Assembly: GCA_026929865.2 (NCBI GenBank)
Contig: CM049407.1
Location: 1-64,000 of the forward strand
Direction: 5' to 3'
DNA: 64,000 nucleotides
Source of the DNA: Hyperoplus lanceolatus
Taxonomy: Eukaryota; Chordata; Actinopteri; Uranoscopiformes; Ammodytidae
Part shown: piece by piece, positions 12,239 to 24,947 of the stretch
How the letters are laid out: each line of letters starts with the position of its first letter
How positions within the stretch are numbered: position 1 is the first letter of the stretch
Notes under the pieces: model-generated
Seen by the model: the letters and a program-made list of their open reading frames with translations, nothing else
Database searches by the model: none
Told to the model about the DNA's origin: nothing
Translations under genes and position numbers: made by a program

Positions 12239-13300
12239 ACTTGACTGTCAAACAAAGGTGAAAAAACATCAAAAACATATATTTGAAAAACAACATGAAA
12301 TCCAGTCAACGCTTTGTAATAATATCACTGATTAAAAATGATTTGTAAATTGTTGATCAAACATTTAGCAGAGCTATAGTTTAAAGGTGTAACACGCTGT
12401 ATTCTCATTAAAAAACTAAGTATAGTGTCCCACAAAATATTCACTTCTGCCCCACTAGAATGCGTGGTGGTGTGTTTATCTGCTCTCTGCCTGTATTTTA
12501 CACCAGCTCCTACACCCCCCCCCCCACTCAGGGAAAGCACAGTGGAGTGCAGTAGGGCAGCTGATGTGAATGAGTGGGTGGGGGGGGGGGGCTGCTGCTC
12601 TGCTGTGGGAGGGCTCCACCAGCATCTAGTGCCTTTGCTCTTATTGGTGGAGGGTTCAACACAGTTCAGATCGTGGAACATTTTAAGAAATAAATGGGAC
12701 AGATCATGAGAACACAGATATCAAGTCCAGGTGTAGTCCAGGCATTATAGAACCTGACCTTAAAAACATAGCAACAGAAACCATTCCAACTGTTTTTGAC
12801 TCATGAATATGTAATGAATCCAAGTGGTGAAAAGTTATTTTCTAAGGGTTTTCTTAACAATACCTTTATGCCAATTTTCGGCTTCCTAAAGTACTGTTTT
12901 ATGGTAGAGGGGATATGTGCCAAATTGTTAACCTTTTCAGAAAAGCATGAAACTTGGCACACTTATACAGTTTGGGGCCCTGAACATTTTCAGATATTTA
13001 GCCATTGCAAAATTGAATCATGGTTGCCGTGGCGACCATTTCACTTTCCACCATAGCCTAATTATGCATTTTTCATCATAACTCCTGAACCAAACATAAT
13101 AACACATAACTAGTGGTGTCTACCCCCATGTTTTCATGGTCAGGGATTACTATGATACCACATACAACATCAGAAACAGTGATGGTCAGTAGTTAAGGGT
13201 GAATCCAATGTTTTTCCGAAGATTAAAGCCCAATATCTGAAACTGTGACTATATAGGCTAACTGGGGCCTATAGCTATGTCCCATTACAGAGACCACACA
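11800..13300. other. Intergenic region, genes 1-2: no gene seen
   Basis: AT-rich, mostly unique sequence with a (CT)n tract at about 12198-12239 and short poly-C and poly-G runs at about 12515 and 12580. The open frames have low-complexity translations and no recognisable motif. Confidence 0.6.
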
Positions 13301-13559
13301 CTTGGTAGGATGCAGTCTCGCGGTCTATGAAGGCTATAGCCTATGAAGGCCGATTTTAAGGCCGGTTTTAAGGCCAACGAGCCTTGTTAAATGAGACGGT
13401 CTCTGCAGGTCTCGCTTTACGAGCATTTCCGGTTTACGTAACAAGCCGTTACCTTGCGTGACGACTCGCCGCTCCTGTGCTGCCTAGCAACCCTGATTGC
13501 GGCCAACGGAGACAGCCTTGTCAACGGAGGAAAAAAGAAAAAGAAGTTGCCTACCATGT

Positions 13560-14218
13560 GTCCATGCATTTATCTTTAGTAGACTTGACTACTGTAACAG
13601 TGTCCTTGCTGGCCTTCCAAAAAAATCAATCAGACAGCTTCAGCTAATTCAGAACGCTGCTGCTCGAGTCCTCACTAGGACCAAAAAGGTGGATCACATT
13701 ACCCCAGTTCTGAGGTCTTTACATTGGCTTCCAGTCACTCAAAGAATTGATTTCAAAATTCTGATGTTGGTTTATAAAGCACTAAATGGTTTAGGGCCAA
13801 AATACATTACTGATATGCTGATAAGTTATGAACCGTCCAGAGCCCTTAGGTCGTCTGGGACAGGTCTACTTACAGTCCCTAGAGTTAGGACTAAACGAGG
13901 AAAAGCAGCTTTTAGTTTTTATGCACCAACAATCTGGAACAAACTTCCAGAGAACTTGAGGTCTGCTGCAACTCTCAGTTCTTTTAAATCGAGTCTGAAG
14001 ACTTTTTTGTTTCCTTTTTAACTTGCAATTTTCATTTTATTTGCTTCTTTTATTAAATCGAGTTTTAATTTTTATTTTATTTTTATTTGCTTCTTTTATT
14101 CGCTTTTAAATGTTTTATAATGTGTTTTATGTATTCTAATCTTGCCCCTGTAAAGCACTTTGAGTGGCCTTGTGTCTGAATTGTGCTATATAAATAAACT
14201 TGCCTTGCCTTGCCTTGC
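13560..14218 (+). mobile_element. 5'-truncated L2-like LINE 3' end
   Basis: The open frame shows [40 protein letters not shown] and [10 protein letters not shown], the post-RT tail of L2-clade LINEs. It is followed by TGTAAAGCACTTTGAGTGGC and a (TTGCC)n tail at about 14198-14218. It appears inserted in an older repeat whose parts flank it (about 13300-13550 and 14220-14520; GTCTATGAAGG, ATGCAGCCT). Confidence 0.85.
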
Positions 14219-15185
14219 CTTACCAGACGAAAAGAAAAAAAAGTACAAGAAAAAAAGAAAGGAAGATAAAAGTTAAGAAGATGGAGCAACACGTTGCTGT
14301 TTTGTTATTTTTTATTGTATGCCATCTCTGAAAAAAACGCAATGAATCATGGGATATGTTTGGCCACGAAGGATCCATCTGATGCAGCCTTCAAAACCGT
14401 GAAATGAAGGCTGCATTTCTCGGCCGCATATGAGGAGCCTTGCAAACGGGACAGCCTTTGCGCGCCGCTATGACGCAATCGGTCTTCAAATGCAGCCTAC
14501 GTAGGGTGAAATCCCTGAATCAAGACACAGCCTATGTTGCAAGCAAGCAAATGTATGAAAATGCTCCGTGCAGTGTAAACAAATAGTCAAGACACTTTGA
14601 AACTTGAATACGTTGAAACGAAGCTTAACAGAGCTGGCCCTTTTCAGCCTAGTCAGTATGAGAAAGCACAGCACATTGTCAGTTAAAGATCTGTATCTGA
14701 ATATAACTTAAACTTTAATCTGCTGCATTTTAATCAAACCAACATATAATAAAGATATTTATACAAGTATGTTAGTGAATCTATAACTTAAATAAAATAC
14801 ACTTTCAGACCAATGAAGGTAAATACTGGAAACGGCTCAAAGTGTTTAAATGCTCTGAGCAATAAAAACTTCTGTCTTGTTTTATCACGACTTGAAGCAA
14901 TTGTTTGTTGTTGCTTTCAATCTGTTGATATTTAAATGAACCAACAATATTAATGAAACGTCCAGAGATGCTTTGCAGTGAAGTTTAATGACAAAGGAAT
15001 CAGACAAATTACATGACATCTGTCTTCATTCAGTGGCAGATTTGAAGGAAAAGCTTTTATAGAATGAAAATGAGGAGTTAACTTGACTTTGCTGCAGTGA
15101 TTAAGATTACAATCTTTTAAGCACCAGAACAATTAAAGAAAAGCAAAACCTGCATTAACATCATGTAGGTGAAGGTGTTTGTGTG

Positions 15186-18034
15186 TTACATGGTGAAAAG
15201 CAGATGGCCACTGAAGGTGTTGAAGTGGTTGATGCTGTCATACATTGTTGAGCCATAATACAGACGCACAGACACGACATCTCCAGCCTCCAGGAGCAGT
15301 GAGGCGCCGTTAGAAGCAGACTGTCCACCGGACGGCTGCAGCTGGTACTCAAGTGCGAGGAAGATCTGCTCTGAGTTCTTCACCAAGTAAGCGCCGTTAC
15401 GAACTTTGATTCCATAAACATGCCACTCAAAGTGATAGGCTCCTCTCAGCGGTGCAGTGAAGGAACCTGTGGAACGATTTTTCATTTTAAAGTAAGACAC
15501 TGCAGGTGAATACAGTTAAACATTTAAACGTGTAGATACTACCATGAAACCTTGCCAGTTGGATACTGACAAAACATTTACATTTCTCAGAAATAATTTG
15601 CCAAAATCAAATCAATTATTTGTGAATTTGCATCTCTTTTTAAAACCCAGAATCTAGATGTTGGATGAAGCCAGAGTTAAAATCTTTAATTGTTTCAACG
15701 TATTAGTTTCCAAGTTTACAGAACAGATTTTGGATAAAGACTTTTTCATTTTATAAATCATAAAAATAATAGATACAGCTCATGAAAAAAATGCTTTTTC
15801 AGCATGTTTGTAAGAAGGAAAAGTCTCATAAATCAGACAGTGAACAACATATGAACTAATCCTTCTGTAATATCCTTCAGAATAGTGCAAACAATGATTA
15901 TGGAAAGTTTGGTTCATGTAAGTGCTTTAGAAGTTGAGATTTGTTTAAGAGTATTGAAAAACTAATGTTGAAATGATGGCTGCTCAAAGTTAACCAAAAT
16001 GAAATGCTTGAAATTGAATTATGGTTTTGCCTACTGCATTAAATGGAAATTCTACTGTTTGCCATCGGCCAAAGTTAAATGTCTAGTTCAGGTACCTGTG
16101 ACTGGGCTGTAGGCGTTTCCAATGTTGGTGACGACGTGTTTGTAGACTATAGGAATGTTTCTGTCAAAGGTTCCAAAGTGTTGACCATTGCCAGTAACCA
16201 CCAGAGAAAGCCACCCGTTTACCTGAGAGAGAGACAGAGAGAGAATATATATGCAGCTGTCTGTGAACCCTTTACAGCAACCAGCAGGTCCAAACTGCTT
16301 TACATCAAGGAAACAACCAAATGTAACATACAGGAAAAAGCTTACACAACAGCAGGAGGAAAATGTCAGTGCTAGTGTGTATTAAAAGTCTTTCTAAATT
16401 AATATGTTTTCAGGTGAGATTTAAACTGGGCTGCGTCTGTGATGGTGTTAATGTCAGGGGGAGACATGTTCTATAGTCTCGGGCAGCAACTATTAAAGTG
16501 AGATCAACCCAAAATTCCTGCTGTCACTTTATTGAGATTATAGTTAGGAAAATATATTCTGGTTGAAAATGTTTTAGCATGTCTTTGTTAGAGGAGAAGT
16601 GGATCCACACACCTGCTGATTTGCTGCTTGTTCTAAAAAAAACCTAAATAAAATAAAAAAAGATAAAGTTTGAGAGAGAGACAGAGAGAGAGAGAGGGAG
16701 GGGAGTGAGGGAGAGACAGAGACACACAGATGTGATGATTTCCACACACCTTGCAGCTGATCCTCCTGTTTGTCCAGTTTTGCTGCTTGTTCTGGAAAGA
16801 TAAATAAAAAGTTTGATTCCACTGCAGCAGCAGTTGAGATTTTTACATATTTGAAAATATTTGTTGAATAAATTGTAGGGGAGAATGTGAGACATCGGGT
16901 AATGTGAGACACCCCCTGTATCTAGGCAACGGAACATTTTTGGTCATGTGAGATATATGTTTTCAAGCCCCTCTCATGTCCCCGTTCTATCGTCTATTGA
17001 TCAATTATTTATAAAGCCCTTAACAGCAACCAGCAGGTCCAAACTGCTTCACATCAAGGAAACAATCAAATGTAACATACAGTACAATGAGAAAAGTTTA
17101 CACAACAGCAGGAGGAAAATGTCTCAGTGCTACTGTATATTAAAAGTCTTTCTAAATTAATATGTTTTCAGGTTAGATTTAAACTGAACTGCGTCTGTGA
17201 TGGTGTTAATGTCAAGGGGGACATGTTCTATAGTCTCGGGCAGCAACTGTTAAAGTGCGATCACCCCAAAATTCCTGCTGTCACTTTATCGAGATTATAG
17301 TTAGGAAAATATATTCTGGTTGAAAATGTTTTAACATGTCTTTGTTAGAGGAGACGTGGATCCACACACCTGCTTGTTCTAAAAATAAAAAAAAAAACAC
17401 AGATAAAGTTTGTGAGTGAGTGAGTGAGTGAGTGAGAGGGAAGAGAGACACAGATACATAGATGTGATGATTTCCACACACCTTGCAGCTGATCCTCCTG
17501 TTTGTCCAGTTTTGCTGCTTGTTCTGAAAAGATAAATAAAAAGTTTGATTCCACTGCAACAACAGTTTGGAGATTTTTACATATTTGAAAATATTTGTAG
17601 AATAAATTGTACTATTTCCTTAGAAGAAATAGCCCAGCTTTAATAGTTGAGCATATTAATGCAATGTATAATAGCAGATGTGCCCACTCCCATATACAAA
17701 AGTGTTTAAACTTGAAAATGTTCCCTACATTTGGAACAAACAACTCTTAATTACACCACGAGCGAACAAACACCTGAACCAATTTTTTGCATCAACTTTT
17801 AAGACTTCATCTACTTCCATTGCTGGAAAAAAACTTTAAGTTGTGAATCAACTCATTGTTGTAGCACACTATTAACCTGACAGACACTGTACCTTTAATC
17901 TCTGCTTTCAGGTATTTCACCTCCACGGTGAGCTCTCTCAGTGCAGCATGGACATCCTGTGTGTCAGACAGAGTATCATTCTCTTGGGCGTAGCCGGCGC
18001 AGACGAGCATCAAAACCACAAGGACCTTCATCAT
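15186..18034 (-). CDS. Gene 2: C1q-domain gene (subtype B), frameshifted copy
   Basis: Exons: 18034-17893 (signal; MMKVLVVLMLVCAGYA then [19 protein letters not shown]), 17523-17482 and 16791-16750 (two identical-type coil exons, EQAAKLDKQEDQLQG), 16222-16096 and 15466-15186 (C1q domain; [29 protein letters not shown]). The 16222-16096 exon is 127 nt, not the 132 nt of the other copies. Compared with gene 1 it lacks 8 bp (GGTCGAGA on the plus strand) near 16208 and has 3 extra bases nearby, so the frame breaks within the C1q domain. Splice sites look normal. Two degenerate coil remnants with new donors (16632-16613; about 17382-17374) are probably skipped. It is either a pseudogene, a variant allele or an assembly error. 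The B subtype also covers genes 4 and probably 7. Confidence 0.75.
16878..16986. mobile_element. Left-end fragment of the GGGGAG...GTGAGAC DNA element
   Basis: It starts right after TA in AATTGTA with GGGGAGAATGTGAGACATCG, matching the termini seen in gene 1 (11219) and gene 7 (57209). The insertion point is the same AATTGTA site used by the gene 1 insertion. The right part is lost, fused to L2 relic sequence. Confidence 0.6.
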
Positions 18035-18689
18035 GACACTGATGGTTGAACTGTGTACACCTGTGATGTGTTTATGTAGAACAGCAGAAAGGGGCATGGA
18101 GGAAAAGCCTCCAATGGCTGCAGCGGATTGTAAGTGTGCAGCAAGATTGCTGGCCCTCAACTGATTAACCTTAATTACCCTGATGAGAATCACCCTATGA
18201 GGTCAGGCCATTGTGGAAGGCCCGTTCTATCATGGCTGACTCAACCCATTCCCTGTACTGTAGTTTTCCTTGCTGCCAACAGGGCACAGATACAAGCTGC
18301 CACTTTGCCAAATGAACCGGTTGAAAAATATATTTTATGCTGCTGCCATCAGACTCGTCAAGAACCACATGAAACTGTGATCTGTTATTAGTTGTCTTCT
18401 CTGTTATGTGTTAATGTTTCTCTTTTACTGCTGACTGTGCATCAAATTATCCCTCTGGAATAATAAAGAAACCTTCAACCTTGTCTCTTGTCCTAACTGA
18501 CTGTTATCAACATTAAGTGTCTCGGATCATCATGGAGTGAGTGAGTGAGTGACTCTCTCTCTCTCTGCTTTGCTCCACCCCAGCTCCTACATGCAGGCTC
18601 CATGAAAGGTGTGACTATTGTATGTTCAAACCTGGATCGTCTGGTTTCTGCACTTTTCAGAAAACCATGTTTGAAATGGGGGTACTCGT

Positions 18690-18900
18690 GGTATAGAGGA
18701 CCCCCTCCCCCCCATAGAGGCTCAGTCCTCTTCACAGCAGACCCGGGTTAGAATCCAGCCCGGGTCGTTCTCTGTCTGTCTGTCTGTCCTCTTCACAGCA
18801 GACCCGGGTTAGAATCCAGACTGGGTCATTCTCTGCATGTCCTCCCCGCTTTGTGCCATTTCAAATCTGTCTAATAAAGTGAACAACCCCTCAAAAATAA
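18690..18900 (+). mobile_element. tRNA-like SINE remnant, partly duplicated
   Basis: CAGACCCGGGTTAGAATCCAG occurs twice, at about 18739 and 18802, with a (TGTC)n between; it resembles a decayed B box (GGGTTAGAATCC) with a CATTTCAAATCTGTCTAATA tail. The paralogous block upstream of gene 4 (34135-34235) has only one unit, so the internal duplication is local. Confidence 0.5.
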
Positions 18901-19044
18901 TCTTTTAAAAAAAGTTTGAAATTGAACAAAGGGGAGGTAAACTCGCCAGAGTTTAAAGAAATAGTTTAGGTTTTCAAAAAATAAAAAATAGTGTAAATGT
19001 CTTTTGTTGTCCAAAAGGCCTTTTTCTGGGAACACAGAATCCAG

Positions 19045-19971
19045 GGGCCTATCCGAAAAGTCCAATCTCCTAACCTATAAGCCTCCTTTCCTATAGTCCA
19101 ATCTCCTAACCTATAAGCCTCCTTTCCTATAGTAATCTTAACCATAAGCCTCCTTCCTATAGTAATCTCCTAACCTATAACCTCCTTTCCTATACCTTAA
19201 CCCCTAAACGTCATCGGGGTTAAGGAGAGATGAAAGGTGCTTCCTATCGAACATAGGAAAGGACAGCGCTGTTTCAAATGAATTCGACTCCACCTTTCCT
19301 AACCGACGTCATTGCGCGACGGCGAGTATTGCTGACGTGAGTCACTAGCGTGAAACTACACTATTCTCCGAAAATTGACTACAACAAGCGCTCGTTTGAT
19401 CCATGTGTTCTTTTCATATTGATTTTAATCAGGTTGTCGCCAACAGAGTGAGAATCACTCCCATATATCCCAATTCACATGTGGAATAAAAAGAGGCTAC
19501 ACTTGTGTTAATGTTGAAATGAACTGCCCCCAGTAACTTCATTAAATGTGAAGTTGGTATTTTATTTTCTTATGGTGTAAATTATGTGCTACGAAAATAA
19601 CTAAATTATGATTGGTCTTTTATGAGTTCTTTATTATCTTAATGGGGGGGGGGGTGTTTTGTTTTAGCTGAGTTAAATCTTCCTCTCTTCTGTTTTGCCT
19701 CTCGTTCGTATTCGGTAAACTCCGGCGGTGGCTTGTTGCTTTAAATATTGCCGCCGTAAAGGATTATGGGATACCACTATCTCCTTTCCTTTAGCATAGG
19801 TTGGTCCGGAGTAACCTATGCTAAAGGAGGGTTAAAGGATGAATCGAGGCTCCTTTCCTATGCCTTTCCTAAGCATTTTGGGAATTCGGATCACCTATCC
19901 GCAGAGTACTTCCGGTTCATCTCGATAGGAAAGGACATTTCCTATGCAAAAAAAAGTTTTCGGATAGGCCC
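19045..19971. mobile_element. Harbinger-like non-autonomous element, copy 1
   Basis: The termini are GGGCCTATCCGAAAA and TTTTCGGATAGGCCC, with CAG on each side. The empty site is visible in the paralogue at about 34398 (CAGAATCCAGGTGTCCC). A 3-bp CWG target duplication with such termini fits PIF/Harbinger. There is no transposase frame. The interior contains repeats of CCTCCTTTCCTATAG and fold-back segments. Confidence 0.8.
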
Positions 19972-19974
19972 CAG

Positions 19975-20854
19975 GGGCCTATCCGAAAACTCTTTTTGCA
20001 TAGTAAGCCTCCTTTCCTATCGAGATGACCCCGAAAGTGCATCGGGAAGGATAGGTGAAAGGTGCTTCCTAAATGCATAGGAAAGGACAGCCTTGTTTCA
20101 AATGAATTCGACTCCTCCTTTCCTAACATAGGTTACTCCTGACCAAGCATTGCTAAAGGTGAGATAGTGGTAACCCACTATTCTCGGCGGCAAAATTGAC
20201 TTCAACAAGCGCCGTTTGATCCATGCGTCTTTTCATATTGATTGTAATCAGAGGCAAAACAACAGAGTGAGAGAGAACAGAGGCATATTTCCCAACTCAG
20301 CTAAAATAAAAAAGGCTACCCTTACCCCATTAAGATAATGAAATGAACTCCTCAAAGACTCATAAATCATAATTTAGTTATTTTCTTATGCACATGATTT
20401 ACACCATAAGAAAATAAAATACCAACTTCACATTTAATGTAGGTCTTGGAGGCAGTTAATTTCAACATCTTAATGGGCGAAGTGTGGCCTTTTGTTTTAT
20501 TCCAGTTGAATTGGGATATATGGGAGTGCTTCTCACTCTGTTGTGACAACCTGATTACAATCAATATGAAAAGTCGGCATGGATCCGGCGGAGCTTGTTG
20601 ATTTAAATTTTGCCGGAGAATAGTGAGTTTCATAGATAGTATAGTACTTTCACCGACTCACTTCAGCAAAGGTTGGTCAGGAGTAACCTATGCTAAAGGA
20701 GGGGTTAAAGGATGATTTGAATCAAGGCTGTCCTTTCCTATGATTTCGATAGTAATCGGACCTTTCATCTCTCCTTAACCCCGATGACGTTTAGGGGTTA
20801 AGGCATAGGAAAGGAGGCTTATAGGTAAGGAGATTGGACTTTTCGGATAGGCCC
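19975..20854. mobile_element. Harbinger-like non-autonomous element, copy 2
   Basis: It begins GGGCCTATCCGAAAAC immediately after the single CAG that ends copy 1 (19972-19974), and ends GGATAGGCCC at 20854 followed by CAG. The two elements lie head to tail with one shared target triplet. The interior is related to, but diverged from, copy 1. Confidence 0.8.
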
Positions 20855-21142
20855 CAGGTGTCCCTTCGTTAGTTGATGACTTCCAAACCCTCTGCCTGTG
20901 TGAACAGGAAAGAGGAGGTGGTGATGACTAGGCTGGGAATAGGCTGTAAAGCCAGGAACATTATAAGAGTTCAATAACTCCAGAAGGTGGCAGTAGTGCC
21001 ACATTAACATTTCCACGTCTCCATTCTCTTCTTACTGTTTCTAAATACAAATTTAAACCAACAATGTAGTTTAGCTCCAAGCTTAAAATACTTTTTCACA
21101 CTATGTCAAGCTTTTGTTCAAAGTGCTCAACTCATTTATAAG

Positions 21143-22222
21143 CAGTGTTGGGAACGTTACTTTAAAAAAGTAATTAGTTATAGTTACTCACTACTTGTTC
21201 CAAAAAGTAACTGAGTTAGTAACTGAATTACTTTATAATAGAAGTAATTAGTTACCAGGGAAAGTAACTATTTGCGTTAGCCTACTGTAAAAAAAAGTTG
21301 CTATATGTCAAAAAAATTGATTTTTCTGAGCAGTTTTCACAAGTCAGTTGAAATGAGTAGAACAGACAGGTAGGCCTACTTGTAGGCTACATAACCTTCA
21401 ATGTGTATTGCACATCAATAGACAGCAAGAGGTTTATCCTGCACTTCAAGTATTTTGTTCTCAACAAAAGTAGTAGAGGAAACTGTGGAATGTACCGTGC
21501 TGATCTGCTATATCACTGGATTCACTTCAGGGGTGTCGGCTAAAACCACTATAGTAGCCTAAATAATAAAACACTACTTAAGGCCAAAAACGTCAGACTA
21601 TGAAGCATGAGACGATGAGAGGAGGAGTAAGGATTTATCCTATGTTTATTTCCTTCTTTAACATGCACAGCAGCATACAGATCCCAGGAAAAGAACAGTA
21701 GCAATATTCGGCTTGTGATGACACGCTAAACAGCTGTTTCAACGTTCACGTTTAATAACGTGCATAAATTATAACTTATAGAGATGGGAAAACTCCGTGC
21801 ACTTACTCACAAGGGCGATGCAAACAAACTCAGGGAGGGCACGTTTCGACCGTGGATTGATACCTAATTACTGCAGCAAAGTGCAGGCTCACACAACAGA
21901 GAGAGAAAGAAAAAGAAACTTCACTAAACAGGCGCTCCGGCTGACTGACGTGACGGCGCTAACTGACAGTTATAATGTCATCCACACTGAATAAAACACA
22001 ACTTAAAACACACCGGTCTCCTCACTAGCAGTATGGAGCCAGGGGTGCGTTCGGATTACACAGTTTATTCAATCAATTCATAGTAACGCACCGCATTTAA
22101 CGTTCAGTAACGATAACGGCGTTGTAACGACGGAAAAAGTAATTAGTTAGATTACCCCGTTACTGAAAAAGGAACGGCGTTACCTAACGCCGTTATTTTA
22201 AACGGCGTTATTCCCAACACTG
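21143..22222. mobile_element. hAT-type element with TTTATAAG target duplication
   Basis: The termini are CAGTGTTGGGAACGTTACTTT at the left and ATTCCCAACACTG at the right. An exact 8-bp duplication TTTATAAG lies at 21135-21142 and 22223-22230. The empty site, with one TTTATAAG, is in the paralogous block upstream of gene 4 (about 34676). No transposase frame is visible. Confidence 0.88.
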
Positions 22223-22252
22223 TTTATAAGTAATTAGCTATTCAGCTAGGAG

Positions 22253-22402
22253 CTCCCAGTAACCATGAGGACTCTGGTTCCTCCTCCCAGAAACCATGAG
22301 GTCTCTGGTTCTTCCTCCCAGTAACCATGAGGTCTCTGGTTCCTCCTCCCAGTAACCATGAGGTCTCTGGTTCCTCCTTCCAGTAACCATGAGGTCTCTG
22401 GT
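22253..22402. repeat. Minisatellite, about 5 units of about 31 bp
   Basis: Units contain AACCATGAGGTCTCTGGTTC followed by CTCCTCCCAG. The paralogous array at 34706-35031 has about 11 units with two length classes, 31 and 28 bp. All minus frames are open, but this follows from the repeat and is not taken as coding. A SINE-like core (GTGTCCTTGAGCAAGACACT) follows at about 22490. Confidence 0.85.
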
Positions 22403-22599
22403 TGGATCCTCGGCACCGGACAGGAGGGTGTTAGTGGTATAACTAGTGGTGGCTGCTATTACATCTACAATGCCCACCATCTCTACCATTGTGTCCTTGA
22501 GCAAGACACTTAACCCCAAACTGCTGGTTTGATGTAAAATAAATGATGGAAGGAAATTAATTAATTCATTTGAATCCACTTTGATAGAGCTCTTTAACC

Positions 22600-23431
22600 G
22601 ACAATGTGCTGTGCTTTCTCATACTGACTAGGCTGAAACGGGCCAGCTCTGTTAAGCTTTGTTACAACGTATACAAGTTTCAAAGATCTTGAACATTTGT
22701 TTACACTGCATGGAGCATTTTCTTACATTTGCTTGAATGTTCACAAACCACCCAGCAGTGTTAAAATGATTCAAATTGGCTCTATAATTACAAATAAATA
22801 CAAAAACAGTCCAAGAAAATTCAGCATTTTCTAATGTACTTTAGCTTCTATGAAAATGGTGAAATATTTTCCTTAAACACCCCGTACCTGTATCTGAATA
22901 TAAGCTGAGGAAAGTCAGAATACAAGTAGAGCTGACTTTAAACTGCTGCATTTTAATCAAACCAACATATAATAAAGATATTTATACAAGTAAATCAATA
23001 ATATAATATAATTTAAATTTAATACACTTTCAGACCAATGAAGGTAAATACTGGAAACGGCTCAAAGTGTTTAAATGCTCTGAGCAATAAAAACTTCTGT
23101 CTTGTTTTATTACGACTTGAAGCAATTGTTTGTTGTTGCTTTCAATCTGTTGATATTTAAATGAACCAACAATATTAATGAAACGTCGAGAGATGCTTTG
23201 CAGTGAAGTTTAATGACAAAGGAATCAGACAAATTACATGACATGAAATGTGTCTTCATTCAGTTGCAGATTTTAACATTTATGACTTTATGCTTTTATA
23301 TGAAGGAAACTGAGAAGTTAACTTGACTTTGCTGCAGTGATTCAGATTAAGATTATAATCTTTTAAATGCAAGAATTATTAAAGAAAAGCAAAACCTGCA
23401 TTAACATCATGTAGGTGAAGATGTTTGTGTG
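22600..23431 (-). other. 3' flank of gene 3, conserved family block
   Basis: The sequence is paralogous to the 3' flanks of the other C1q genes and, over 22600-22750, to 35225-35400 upstream of gene 5. No further gene is visible. Confidence 0.7.
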
Positions 23432-24324
23432 TTACATGGTGAAAAGCAGATGGCCACTGAAGGTGGTGAAGTGGTTGATGCTGTCAAACACTGTTGAGCC
23501 GGCCCACAGATGCACAGACACGACATCTCCAGCCTCCAGGAGCAGTGAGGCGCCTTGAGAAGTAGAGGCATAACCGGTCGGCTGGGACTCAAAAGCAGCG
23601 AAGATCTTCTCTGAGTTCTTCACCAAGTAGGCGGCGGGACGACCTCCGGATTCAAAGACGTGCCACTCAAAGTGATAGGCTCCTCTCAGCGGCGCAGTGA
23701 AGGCACCTGTGGAAAGTTTCATTTTAAAGCAAGACACTGCAGGCGAATAAGGGTAAATAATGAAACGTATAGATATTACCATGAAACCTTGCCAGTTGGT
23801 TACTGACATAAAAAAAAAAGTTTTAATTTTTTTTGAGAAATTCTTGAAATAATTTGCATATTTGCAAAAATCAAATCAATTATTCATGAATTTGCATCTC
23901 TTTTTAAAACCCAGAATCTAGATATTGGATAGAGCCAGAGTTAAAATCTTTAATTTTTTCAACGTATTAGTATTTTTGTTTCAGAGTATTGAAAAAACTC
24001 ATGTTGAAATGATGGCTGTTAATAATATGGTTGTATAGGAGAAATAATGTAATGGATGCTAAATAGACACAAATCTCAGAGTTAACTATTGATCAAAATT
24101 GAATTATGGTTTTCCCTGCAGTATATCTCCTTAAATGAAAATTCAACTGTTTTCACCATCGGCCAAAACTGAAATGTTTAGTTCAGGTACCTGTGACTGG
24201 ACTGTAGGCGTTTCCAATGTTGGTGACGACGTGTTTGAAGACCAGAGGAGTGTTTCTGTCAAAGGGTCCAAAGGTTTGACTGCCAGAAGCCACAAGAGAA
24301 GCAGAGAAAGCCACCTGTTTACCT

Positions 24325-24390
<66 letters not shown>

Positions 24391-24906
24391 TTCAGCTGTT
24401 TATCGTCTATCGGTCAATTAACATTTATTTATGAAGCCCTTTACTTTAAGGAAACAATCAAATGTAACATACAGTAAAATGGGAAAAGCTTACACATCAG
24501 CAGGAGGAAAATGTCACAGTGCTACTGTGTATTAAAAGTCTTTCTAAATAAATAAGTTTTCAGGTTAGACTTAAACTGGGCTGCGTCTGTGATGGTGTTA
24601 ATGTCAGGGGGAGACATGTTCCATTGTCTCGGGCAGCAACTGGTAAAGTAGTGATCACCCCAAAGTTTGAACCTCGACCGTGGGACTTTAAAAGAAGTTG
24701 CTTGGATGACCACAGTGACCTGCTGTCACTTTATCAAGATTTTTTTAGTAATGAAAATATATTCCAGTTGAAAATGTTTGAACATGTTTTTGTTAGAGGA
24801 GACGTGATTAATCCACAAACCTTGCAGCTGTTTCTTCAGCTCATCAACCTCAGTCTGCTGATCCTCCAGTTTCACTGCTTGTTCTGAAATAAAACAACAG
24901 AGATGA

Positions 24907-24947
<41 letters not shown>

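Noticed and set aside
16613-16632. 20-nt coil microexon in gene 2 (and the same at about 32313 in gene 4)
   Set aside because: Compared with gene 7 (56936-56883) the exon has lost its 3' part. The new donor gives a different phase that would shift the frame, so it is more likely a skipped remnant.
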